Below, in pieces: positions 1 through 5,782 of a stretch of DNA of 8,113 bases (position 1 is the first letter of the stretch; the number at the start of each line of letters is the position of its first letter). Source of the DNA: CAZDAM01 sp964503595 (GTDB taxonomy: Bacteria; Muiribacteriota; UBA6191); NCBI GenBank assembly GCA_964503595.1, contig CAZDAM010000127.1, positions 1 to 8,113 on the forward strand, given 5' to 3'. The notes beneath the pieces are model-generated. The model did not search any database, was not told where the DNA came from, and saw only the letters and a list, made by a program, of their open reading frames with translations. The position numbers and the translations under genes are program-made.

Positions 1-861
1 AGGATGCCTTTTCATGCCATGGCCGGTGTTGAGGACGTCAAACTGGTCAATCATGCCTATAAACTGGTCAGCCGGGCTTTTCAGCCCGATCCCCAGCCGG
101 TTGAGCTTGCCCCTGGAGTTCTCATGGGGCAGGGTCAGTTTCAGGTGATTGGCGGTCCCTGTTCGGTTGAGACGGAAGAGCAGATGAGGATGGTAGCCCA
201 GGCTCTGGTGGATAACGGAGTCAGGCTGATGCGGGGTGGTGCCTACAAGCCGCGTACTTCTCCCTATTCTTTTCAGGGGATTGAAGAAGATGGTCTCAAG
301 CTGATGCGCAAGGTGGCGGATGAATTCGGACTTCTGATTGTCACCGAACTCATGGATGCCCGGGATTTGCCCGTCTTTGAAGAGTATGCCGATATTTTGC
401 AGATTGGCACCCGCAACATGATGAATTACCGTCTTTTGAAGGATGTGGGCAGAACATCCCGCCCGGTTCTTCTGAAACGGGGCATGTCGGCCACGATTCA
501 GGAGTTTTTGCTGGCTGCCGAGTATATTGCTGCCGGAGGCAACCAGAAGATCATTCTGTGCGAGCGGGGAATCCGGACCTTTGATTCCGAGACCCGCAAT
601 ATGCTGGATTTGACGGCGGTTCCGGTTTTGAAGGAAAAAACCCATCTGCCCGTAATCGTGGATCCTTCCCACGGGACGGGGAGAAGTGCCCTGGTCTCTC
701 CGATGGGGCTTGCTGCGGCCGCCTGTGGGGCTGATGGACTTCTGATTGAAATTCATCCCAATCCATCTGAAGCATTATCTGATGGAGATCAGGCCCTGGA
801 TGTGGCATCCTTTACGCAGTTTATGCAAAAGCTTTGCGTTCTTCTTCAGGCGCTCCAATAG
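1..861 (+). CDS. aroF: 3-deoxy-7-phosphoheptulonate (DAHP) synthase, type I-beta; 5' end cut by window
   Basis: Condenses phosphoenolpyruvate with erythrose 4-phosphate, the first step of the shikimate pathway, in the cytoplasm. Counting from the Met at base 4, the TIM-barrel motifs appear in order: GPCSVE (Cys53, metal ligand), KPRTSPYSFQG at 82-92, LLKRG at 156-160, DPSHGTG (His223), IEIHP (Glu249) and LSDGDQ (Asp260). These are the usual Cys/His/Glu/Asp metal site and substrate loops of the Thermotoga/Bacillus-type enzyme. The frame is open to base 1 (an Arg codon precedes the Met). The first residues, ending in YKLVSR, match the region where an N-terminal ferredoxin-like regulatory domain joins the barrel, so the true start very likely lies upstream. 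The stop is UAG and the C-terminus ends where the family normally ends. The symbol follows common usage; aroF/aroG naming varies between genomes. Enzyme identity is near certain. Confidence 0.96.
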   Translation, partial: RMPFHAMAGVEDVKLVNHAYKLVSRAFQPDPQPVELAPGVLMGQGQFQVIGGPCSVETEEQMRMVAQALVDNGVRLMRGGAYKPRTSPYSFQGIEEDGLKLMRKVADEFGLLIVTELMDARDLPVFEEYADILQIGTRNMMNYRLLKDVGRTSRPVLLKRGMSATIQEFLLAAEYIAAGGNQKIILCERGIRTFDSETRNMLDLTAVPVLKEKTHLPVIVDPSHGTGRSALVSPMGLAAAACGADGLLIEIHPNPSEALSDGDQALDVASFTQFMQKLCVLLQALQ

Positions 862-891
862 GACCACTTCAAGGCTGGCAAGCGCCTTGAA

Positions 892-1122
892 ATGGAGCTT
901 CCGATGGGGGATTTGGCTCATGTTCTGGATATGGTGCATGTTCCCCGCCCAAAAGAAAGTCTCAGGGGTCATGAGAGATTCTGCCATATTGTGCCCAAAA
1001 GTCGGGATGAACACGAGAAAGGTCCGGTTTCGGATTTTGCCCTGATGGAACTGATGGGCCAGGCACCTACGCGCCTGGCCATCAGCTTACGGCAGCTGGA
1101 AGAGATCGAAACCTATATCTGA
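892..1122 (+). CDS. small hypothetical protein directly after DAHP synthase, in the same frame
   Basis: I do not recognise this 76-residue protein. It is polar, with a helical-looking C-terminus ending LRQLEEIETYI. Its reading frame is that of the DAHP synthase gene. Codons look coding-like (GAT, GAA, CTG, CTT, frequent G at first position) from base 862, directly after the UAG, although the first ATG is at 892. That ATG has no Shine-Dalgarno site. A second ATG at 904 has GGAG six bases upstream and may be the true start, giving 72 residues. The gene ends ten bases inside the convergent S9 peptidase gene. A strong dyad at 1051-1085 lies within it, which could argue that the region is instead the 3' end of the opposite transcript. 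It could be a real small gene, a readthrough extension of DAHP synthase, or a chance open frame. Confidence 0.45.
   Translation: MELPMGDLAHVLDMVHVPRPKESLRGHERFCHIVPKSRDEHEKGPVSDFALMELMGQAPTRLAISLRQLEEIETYI
1051..1085. repeat. long inverted repeat between convergent genes (hairpin)
   Basis: The arms at 1051-1064 (CTGATGGGCCAGGC) and 1073-1085 (GCCTGGCCATCAG) pair over 13 base pairs with one bulged G, around the loop ACCTACGC. The hairpin is GC-rich and would form in either transcript. It lies 28 bases past the stop codon of the minus-strand S9 peptidase gene and near the end of the plus-strand small frame. No T-run follows on either strand, so it does not look like a standard intrinsic terminator. 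A 3'-end processing or stabilising hairpin, or part of a factor-dependent terminator, is more likely. Confidence 0.6.
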
Positions 1123-2945
1123 CCCTGATTCGGGGCGGTTTCAATTTCTTCTTTCAGCAGGTGGCGGGAGAAGAAGCGAAACATCTTGTCAAAGTAAGCC
1201 AGCTGATTGTTGAGCTTGCGGACACCATGTCCCTCGTCTTCAAAGAACAGCCATTCCACTTCCCGATCCCTTTCCTTTAAAGCCCTGACAACCTGCTGGG
1301 CTTCATCCAGGGGAACCCGTGGATCGGTTGCTCCGTGAACAACCAGGAGGGGAGTGATGACCCGATCCATCTTGTGAATGGGGGAAATCGAGGTCAGGAA
1401 CTCCACGTCCTCCAAAGGTCCGTATTCAGCTTCTCTGAGTTTACGGCGGTAGGGGGCGGTGTTCTGAAGGAAAGTCACCAGATTGGAAATCCCGACGACA
1501 TCGACAGCTGCGGCAAAATACTGGGGTGCTTCGGTGATGACGGAAAGAACCATGAATCCACCGTAGGAACCACCCATGACTCCGAGCTGATCGGAGCTGG
1601 TGTAGCCCTTATCAATCAGATGCCTGGCCAGCTCGATGCCATCCTGGACGGAGTCCATGCGCTTTTTGTAGTCATCCATTGCCATGTATTCCAGTCCATA
1701 GCCGCTGGAACCTCTGACATTGGGGGCGCAGATTCCGATTCCAAGCTCCAGAAAGTACTGGAAATGCTTGTAGAACATGGGGCGGAACTGGCCCTCTGGC
1801 CCTCCGTGAAAATGCAGGATCATCGGGATGGGTTTGCCCCGTTTGAATCCTTTGGGCAAAAACAGAAAGGCGGGAACCTTGAGTCCGTCGAAGCTTTCGT
1901 ACTCGATCAGTTCGGGCTGGACGAAATCATGGGCCACGAGCCCCTGATAGCTGGACCAGGTGTACTGACGGGTCATGCTTTCCTTGACGGACCAGCGGTA
2001 GACTTCCGGGGAACGCTTGGGGAAATCATAGCAGAAGAGGAGATCAAGGTTTTCGGCAAAGCCGTAGCTTGAGATGATTCCCTTGGTTTCCGGAGTGGGA
2101 AGTTCATGATTGAGCCAGGCATCAATCAGGTAAAGATTGGAATAGCCCTCTTCGTTGGCCGAATAGAGTACGTACCGACCACAGTCCGAGACTTTGAGGC
2201 CCTGAAGCTCCCAGTTGATGCTTGGCCCCAGGGGCATTTTCTGACCCGATTTGAGATTCCAGTAGAAGAGTTTATGGAAGTCACTGCCATCGTTGGAAAG
2301 CAGATACAAATCATCATCGGTTTTGCCAAAAGCGGCTTCGTAACTGACCTGACGACCTTCATGCGGAGTCAGGTGATCGGAGGTCTTCGTGGCGATGTCA
2401 TATAAGAAGAGATCCATGTCGGCATTGGAGCGGGCGACTCCGTAAAGAATTTTCTCTCCGCTTGGTGAAAAGGAACCAGGGAAGGCCCAGCCCTTGCAAT
2501 CGATCATTTTCTGGATTTCATCATTGAAAATCTCAAAGGAATAGATTTTGAAATCCTGGCCATTCTCATGATTGGAGCGGAAAAGGAAGCAGGAGCTGTC
2601 CTGTTTCCAGGTGATGCCCGCGACCTGGGCATCCTCAAACTGGACAACCATTTCCCAGGCACCGGTATCGGCATCCACCAGCGCGATCGGGTTATGCTCG
2701 GAACCTTTGTAATTGACGATGACGGCCAGCATGCGTCCATCCGGTGACACCCTGAAACCATCCACACCTTCATCAAAAAAAGTGATCTGGCGCGGCCAGG
2801 TATTGTCTACGGAAGAACGGAAAATCTGGGCGACTCCATCCGTGCGTTTGACGTAGAAGTACTGTCCTCCACGACCGGCCTGAACTCCGCCGTGGGCTTC
2901 GATTTTGACATATTGCATCAAGCGATGAAAATTGTATTGATTCAT
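1113..2945 (-). CDS. S9-family serine peptidase (prolyl oligopeptidase / acylaminoacyl-peptidase type)
   Basis: A 610-residue two-domain enzyme that should hydrolyse short peptides. The first ~345 residues have the repeated SPDG/SPSG and D-x-D beta-strand pattern of the S9 beta-propeller that gates access to the active site. The C-terminal alpha/beta-hydrolase starts around residue 355. It contains HFHGGPEGQ (oxyanion region) and NVRGSSGYG. The triad is Ser460 in GGSYGG, Asp541 in GATDPRVP and His573 in DEGHG. There is no signal peptide or membrane segment, so it is probably cytoplasmic and involved in peptide turnover or removal of blocked N-terminal residues; exact specificity cannot be read. 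The start at 2945 has no Shine-Dalgarno site (CGCCCCCCT precedes ATG), but an extended -10 motif lies nine bases upstream, suggesting a near-leaderless message. The stop is UAG and overlaps the convergent small frame by ten bases. Confidence 0.93.
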   Translation of the reverse strand: MNQYNFHRLMQYVKIEAHGGVQAGRGGQYFYVKRTDGVAQIFRSSVDNTWPRQITFFDEGVDGFRVSPDGRMLAVIVNYKGSEHNPIALVDADTGAWEMVVQFEDAQVAGITWKQDSSCFLFRSNHENGQDFKIYSFEIFNDEIQKMIDCKGWAFPGSFSPSGEKILYGVARSNADMDLFLYDIATKTSDHLTPHEGRQVSYEAAFGKTDDDLYLLSNDGSDFHKLFYWNLKSGQKMPLGPSINWELQGLKVSDCGRYVLYSANEEGYSNLYLIDAWLNHELPTPETKGIISSYGFAENLDLLFCYDFPKRSPEVYRWSVKESMTRQYTWSSYQGLVAHDFVQPELIEYESFDGLKVPAFLFLPKGFKRGKPIPMILHFHGGPEGQFRPMFYKHFQYFLELGIGICAPNVRGSSGYGLEYMAMDDYKKRMDSVQDGIELARHLIDKGYTSSDQLGVMGGSYGGFMVLSVITEAPQYFAAAVDVVGISNLVTFLQNTAPYRRKLREAEYGPLEDVEFLTSISPIHKMDRVITPLLVVHGATDPRVPLDEAQQVVRALKERDREVEWLFFEDEGHGVRKLNNQLAYFDKMFRFFSRHLLKEEIETAPNQGQI

Positions 2946-2954
2946 AGGGGGGCG

Positions 2955-2963
2955 ATTGTATCA
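2955..2963 (-). promoter_or_regulatory. extended -10 promoter element for the S9 peptidase gene
   Basis: On the minus strand the sequence reads TGATACAAT, fitting the extended -10 pattern TGnTATAAT with one mismatch. The gap to the ATG is nine bases, so transcription would begin about two to four bases before the start codon. I see no good -35, which extended -10 promoters do not require. It overlaps the -35 of the divergent promoter. Confidence 0.55.
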
Positions 2964-2982
2964 CAGGCTTTTTTCGTATAAT
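2956..2982 (+). promoter_or_regulatory. sigma70-type promoter for the STN-like gene, apparently leaderless
   Basis: A perfect TATAAT lies at 2977-2982, with TTGTAT at 2956-2961 as a candidate -35 (15-base spacer, slightly short). Exactly six bases (GAGAAG) separate the -10 from the ATG at 2989, so the expected transcription start coincides with the first base of the start codon. Nothing resembling a correctly spaced Shine-Dalgarno site is present. Confidence 0.6.
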
Positions 2983-2988
2983 GAGAAG

Positions 2989-3477
2989 ATGCGACCGGTT
3001 CTGATTTTTCTCTTTACCCTTTCCTCCTCTGCCCGGGATCTGGGCGATCTGGCCAGAGTTCTGGCCCATCAGGGCGGATACCAGCTGCGCGTGGACGAAA
3101 GGCTTGAGGGACGTCAGACCGATTTTGAATCCAAAAACCTTTCTCCCCTGCGTGCTTTATCCACTCTGGTACGTCAGGAAAGCCTCAGGCTTGGGATTGA
3201 TGGCACGGGTCTGGTACTTTTACCCGAACCTGATTCGATGGGTGGGGGACCTGTGGTAAATTTGCGGCTCGAAAAAACTCCCATGCCGATTGTGCTTCAG
3301 GCGATCTTCTCCGTTTTGAAAGCGGACTGTATTCTGCACCATAATCTGAGTTCCATTCTTGTCACAGCCAGTTTTCGCGATACTCCGGCACTGGAAGCCC
3401 TCGGTATTCTGATTCAGCTTCATGGCTTGAAGGTGGTTCAGCGGGGCGAGATTTATGCGGTGAAAGCCATAAACTGA
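2989..3477 (+). CDS. exported protein with two secretin N-domain/STN-like modules
   Basis: A 162-residue protein. Residues 1-15 (MRPVLIFLFTLSSSA) look like a short signal peptide with a possible cut after Ala15. The rest reads as two copies of a small alpha/beta module. The first is at about 17-80 (helix LGDLARVLAHQGGY, then LSPLRALSTLVRQESL, then GLVLLPE). The second is at about 89-161 (VNLRLEKTPMPIVLQAIF, then LEALGILIQLHGLKVV and IYAVKAI). This layout matches the STN / secretin short N-domain of PilQ, GspD and TonB-dependent receptors, but no beta-barrel follows. A periplasmic scaffold or adaptor role is an inference. An upstream TTG at 2956 is in frame but coincides with the -35 element, so ATG 2989 is preferred. 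The next gene starts 15 bases after its stop. Confidence 0.75.
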   Translation: MRPVLIFLFTLSSSARDLGDLARVLAHQGGYQLRVDERLEGRQTDFESKNLSPLRALSTLVRQESLRLGIDGTGLVLLPEPDSMGGGPVVNLRLEKTPMPIVLQAIFSVLKADCILHHNLSSILVTASFRDTPALEALGILIQLHGLKVVQRGEIYAVKAIN

Positions 3478-3481
3478 AAAA

Positions 3482-3486
3482 AAGGA
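3482..3486 (+). promoter_or_regulatory. Shine-Dalgarno site for the gene at 3493
   Basis: AAGGA lies six bases before ATG 3493, in the 15-base gap after the STN-like gene. It supports this start and co-translation within one message. It contrasts with the unit-heading genes of the window, which lack such sites. Confidence 0.7.
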
Positions 3487-3492
3487 AACATC

Positions 3493-3912
3493 ATGACGGG
3501 GCTTAAAGAAGCATTCAGGCAGTTTGGAATTGGGGAAGAGGATGTACTCAAGAGTTTAAGCCCGAATGCTGAAGTTCACCAGATCAAGGCCTGTGGGAGA
3601 CAGGCTGTCCTCAAAAAGACCCGTTCTCCAATCCTGCATGCCCGTTCTCTGGGTCAGTGGCTCAGGCAGTGCCAGGCTGCTTCTGTTCCGGTAGTCGCTC
3701 CTCTGGAGCTTGGATCCGACAATCCGGTTTTGATGGGCGATCACTGTGCGATTCTGCCGGGAAGACTGCCTTCCAATGAGGAATGGGCAAGCTTTCTGAA
3801 GGGGATTGAGGATTTAGGATTGCAGTGGGGTAAGGAAGAGAAAGAACTGGTTTCCCTGGCTCTTGGGCACGTGTTTTACGGAAGAAGCCATGTGTCTTCT
3901 GATTTCAGATGA
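3493..3912 (+). CDS. short protein resembling the N-lobe of an APH-type phosphotransferase; possibly truncated by frameshift
   Basis: A 139-residue protein without signal peptide or membrane segment. Residues 27-91 show a pattern typical of the N-lobe of aminoglycoside/choline-kinase-type folds. A strand leads into RQAVLKKT (Lys41/42 would be the ATP-contacting lysine), then a helix with SLGQWLRQCQ, then VPVVAPLEL, then a hinge-like strand CAILPGRL. The catalytic loop (HxDxxxxN) and the DxD motif of the C-lobe are absent, so it cannot be an active kinase as it stands. The frame ends at TGA 3910-3912, while coding-like codons continue in the +2 frame to TAA 4001-4003. That may mean a frameshift. 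The kinase-like assignment is a pattern judgement and only moderately supported; otherwise treat it as hypothetical. It sits between the STN-like and HEAT/RDD genes. Confidence 0.6.
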   Translation: MTGLKEAFRQFGIGEEDVLKSLSPNAEVHQIKACGRQAVLKKTRSPILHARSLGQWLRQCQAASVPVVAPLELGSDNPVLMGDHCAILPGRLPSNEEWASFLKGIEDLGLQWGKEEKELVSLALGHVFYGRSHVSSDFR

Positions 3913-4003
3913 GGAAGGGCATACAAACAATCGTCAGAAAGCCTACTTTCTGGATCTTCTGAACTTTGGCCCCCATCATATGCCGGATTTTAAGCTACAA
4001 TAA
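3890..4003 (+). other. open frame overlapping the 3493 gene: possible frameshifted C-terminal tail or small overlapping gene
   Basis: Starting at ATG 3890 in the frame one base ahead of the upstream gene, 37 codons run to TAA at 4001-4003 (beginning MCLLISDEEGHTNNRQ). Codon choice after 3912 (CTG, CTT, TTT, GGC, GAT, GAA) resembles the neighbouring genes, so this looks like coding DNA and not spacer. It may be the continuation of the 3493 gene after a base insertion near 3885-3905, or a small overlapping gene. It has no Shine-Dalgarno site. The -10 element of the next gene overlaps its stop. Confidence 0.35.
3996..4001 (+). promoter_or_regulatory. -10-like hexamer just before the HEAT/RDD gene
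   Basis: TACAAT lies five bases before the GTG at 4007 and eight before the ATG at 4010. The same hexamer serves as the -10 candidate for the S9 peptidase gene. I see no convincing -35. If used, the transcript would start at or within a base or two of the start codon. AAGGGG lies between hexamer and start, but too close to the codon to be a normal Shine-Dalgarno site. Confidence 0.4.
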
Positions 4004-4006
4004 GGG

Positions 4007-5782
4007 GTGATGCCGTCACAGATTCCGCTTGAGGGGCTTAAAAGCCTTTCCTACAGTCCTCATGCCCGAGTTCGTTACCGGGTCGTACGGGAGCTTGCAG
4101 AAAACCCGGTATTTGAAAATGAAGAAATTCTGCGGTCCCTTCTGGAGCGTGAATCCCATCCAGGTGTGATAGGAGCAATCCGCACCGTTCTTCGAGATGA
4201 AAATCGCCCATCTCCGGAGCTGGTCCAGCGCTTTGAACTCCTGCTTGAAGATCAGGAATCTTCAGAAAAGCTGAAGACGTTCTTGGTTCATCTGGTTCAG
4301 AAGGGTCGAGTGGAATGGGCCTCCTGTTTCAGAAGCCTGTCTTTAAAGAAAAATATTCCCGTTGTCACCATTGCCGCGATTCGTTTGACCCGACTGGCCA
4401 GGCAGAAGGGAGGAGTCTATCTCCTATCCCATATCCGGGCTCAGGGAGTTTTAGGACGCGAGTCCCGGGAAGCCATCCTTGAAATCGGGGGTTTTTCCCA
4501 TCTTCTGGCTCTGATGGATTTTGCCGCTGAATTTCCGAATGAAGAGCCCCGTCTGTCAGGGATGATCTCCATGGAGGAAAGACTTGCTCTTCGGGAAATC
4601 CTGGAATATGAAGGAAGCCTTGAAGAGGAGGCTGAGGAAGAAAGCCATAAAGAAGCCCGGGAAGTCATGGAGCTGACCTTTGATACAGGGATGTTGCCGG
4701 ATCAAAGGATAGAAAAACTAAGGGAATGGCTGCAAAAAGGCTCTTTGGATGAGCGGGTTCTGGCTAATGTTGTGGAAGGTCTTGGAAAGCTTCTGGGGCC
4801 TGAGGAACTGCCGGAACTCGGAACCTACATGAAGCATTCCCATAATCGGGTTGCGGCCAACGCAATAGCTGCTATGGGCCGTCTTGTGAGCCTTCCACCC
4901 GGACTCTTAAGAGAAATGAAGAAAAATCTGAAGCGCCTCGCCTTTTCCGAGGACTCCTGGGCTCCCATGAGTGCGATCTGGTGTATGGATATCCTCCGGC
5001 AAAAGGAGTTTTTGCCTTTATTACAGTCTCTTTCGGAGTCCAAAAACCCTAAAATCAGTTCCCAGGCCCGGCAGGTCCTTCAGGACTGGGCTCAAGAGGA
5101 GCCTCAGGTACAGGAAAATCTTCATAAGCAGGAAGAACAGGAAACTCATTCCCAGCTGGAAGAATTAAAGCGCTCTGAACCCGCCAAACCTGCTCCAAAA
5201 ACTGGTGCCGGAGAGGAACCTCCAAAGCCTCTGGTCCGGAAAAAATGGATTGGTAAAACCAGTATTGAAGAAGCGGGTACGAAGTACTGCGAGAATTGCC
5301 AGAATGCCGATTCTTCCCCTCGAATTGGAGCAGCCGTGCTGGATCTGACCCTGGTATTCCTGCCAGGTCTTTTCAGTGTCCAGTTCCTGCCTCCTCCTGT
5401 CCCTGGTCTGGTGTTTCTGATTGGACTTCTGGCCTATGTCACGGTTTTTGACTCGCTGAAAATGACCGATGCCAGTCTTGGGAAGCTGCTCTTTGGAATT
5501 CGTACTGTGAATCTGGATGGCACCCGGGCGGGAGCTGGTAAAAACCTGGTTCGCAGCATCCTGGTCGTAATCTTCATGGTCGCATCTTCCAACCGCACCA
5601 TTCTGATGGGGACGGGACTTGCACTGGGCTGGCTTTGGAGAGATCGGGGGATTGCTCCCTGGGATCTGGCAACCATGACTCGCGTCATTCAGATTGAAGA
5701 GCCACCTGTTCCCATTTTTGTGGCCTATGCCCTGCAGGCTATCCTGCTTATCGGTCTTGGGATGCTACTGGCTGGTTCCTGA
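4007..5782 (+). CDS. HEAT-repeat protein with C-terminal RDD membrane domain
   Basis: A 591-residue protein. Residues ~10-360 are paired helices with the HEAT/ARM look (for example ARVRYRVVRELAEN and NRVAANAIAAMGRLVSL), interrupted by a very acidic stretch near 200-222. A charged Gln/Glu/Pro linker follows (~360-415), then a lone CxxC (Cys428, Cys431). Next is an RDD domain (~436-565) with Arg439, Asp446, DASLGKLLFG at 488-497 and APWDLATMTRV around Asp553. Its hydrophobic segments lie near 441-457, 466-482 and 515-528, and a last one at 570-589 ends the protein. The HEAT part therefore probably faces the cytoplasm and is tethered to the inner membrane. RDD proteins are of mostly unknown or transport-related function; none is claimed here. 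The start is GTG 4007 or, equally well, the adjacent ATG 4010. The end overlaps the acetate kinase gene by 18 bases. Confidence 0.87.
   Translation: MMPSQIPLEGLKSLSYSPHARVRYRVVRELAENPVFENEEILRSLLERESHPGVIGAIRTVLRDENRPSPELVQRFELLLEDQESSEKLKTFLVHLVQKGRVEWASCFRSLSLKKNIPVVTIAAIRLTRLARQKGGVYLLSHIRAQGVLGRESREAILEIGGFSHLLALMDFAAEFPNEEPRLSGMISMEERLALREILEYEGSLEEEAEEESHKEAREVMELTFDTGMLPDQRIEKLREWLQKGSLDERVLANVVEGLGKLLGPEELPELGTYMKHSHNRVAANAIAAMGRLVSLPPGLLREMKKNLKRLAFSEDSWAPMSAIWCMDILRQKEFLPLLQSLSESKNPKISSQARQVLQDWAQEEPQVQENLHKQEEQETHSQLEELKRSEPAKPAPKTGAGEEPPKPLVRKKWIGKTSIEEAGTKYCENCQNADSSPRIGAAVLDLTLVFLPGLFSVQFLPPPVPGLVFLIGLLAYVTVFDSLKMTDASLGKLLFGIRTVNLDGTRAGAGKNLVRSILVVIFMVASSNRTILMGTGLALGWLWRDRGIAPWDLATMTRVIQIEEPPVPIFVAYALQAILLIGLGMLLAGS

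Noticed and set aside
859..861. UAG reassigned to an amino acid in this genome
   Set aside because: UAG also ends the S9 peptidase and acetate kinase genes at normal family lengths, and the open frames past those stops are explained by the antisense genes there.
746..1045. Overlapping 99-codon plus-strand frame at the end of DAHP synthase
   Set aside because: It starts inside the conserved enzyme and its composition (Trp-, Met- and Phe-rich) is not protein-like; the other frame has the better codon pattern.
1335..2072. 245-codon plus-strand open frame opposite the S9 peptidase gene
   Set aside because: It lies wholly antisense to a gene with complete catalytic motifs, and its translation resembles no protein family; it is a mirror of the real frame.
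2106..2405. 99-codon plus-strand frame within the S9 propeller region
   Set aside because: Antisense shadow of the peptidase gene, without a credible start site or recognisable product.
2956..2988. TTG 2956 as start of the STN-like protein
   Set aside because: It would put 11 extra polar residues before the signal peptide and place the start codon on the -35 element; ATG 2989 fits the signal peptide and the promoter.
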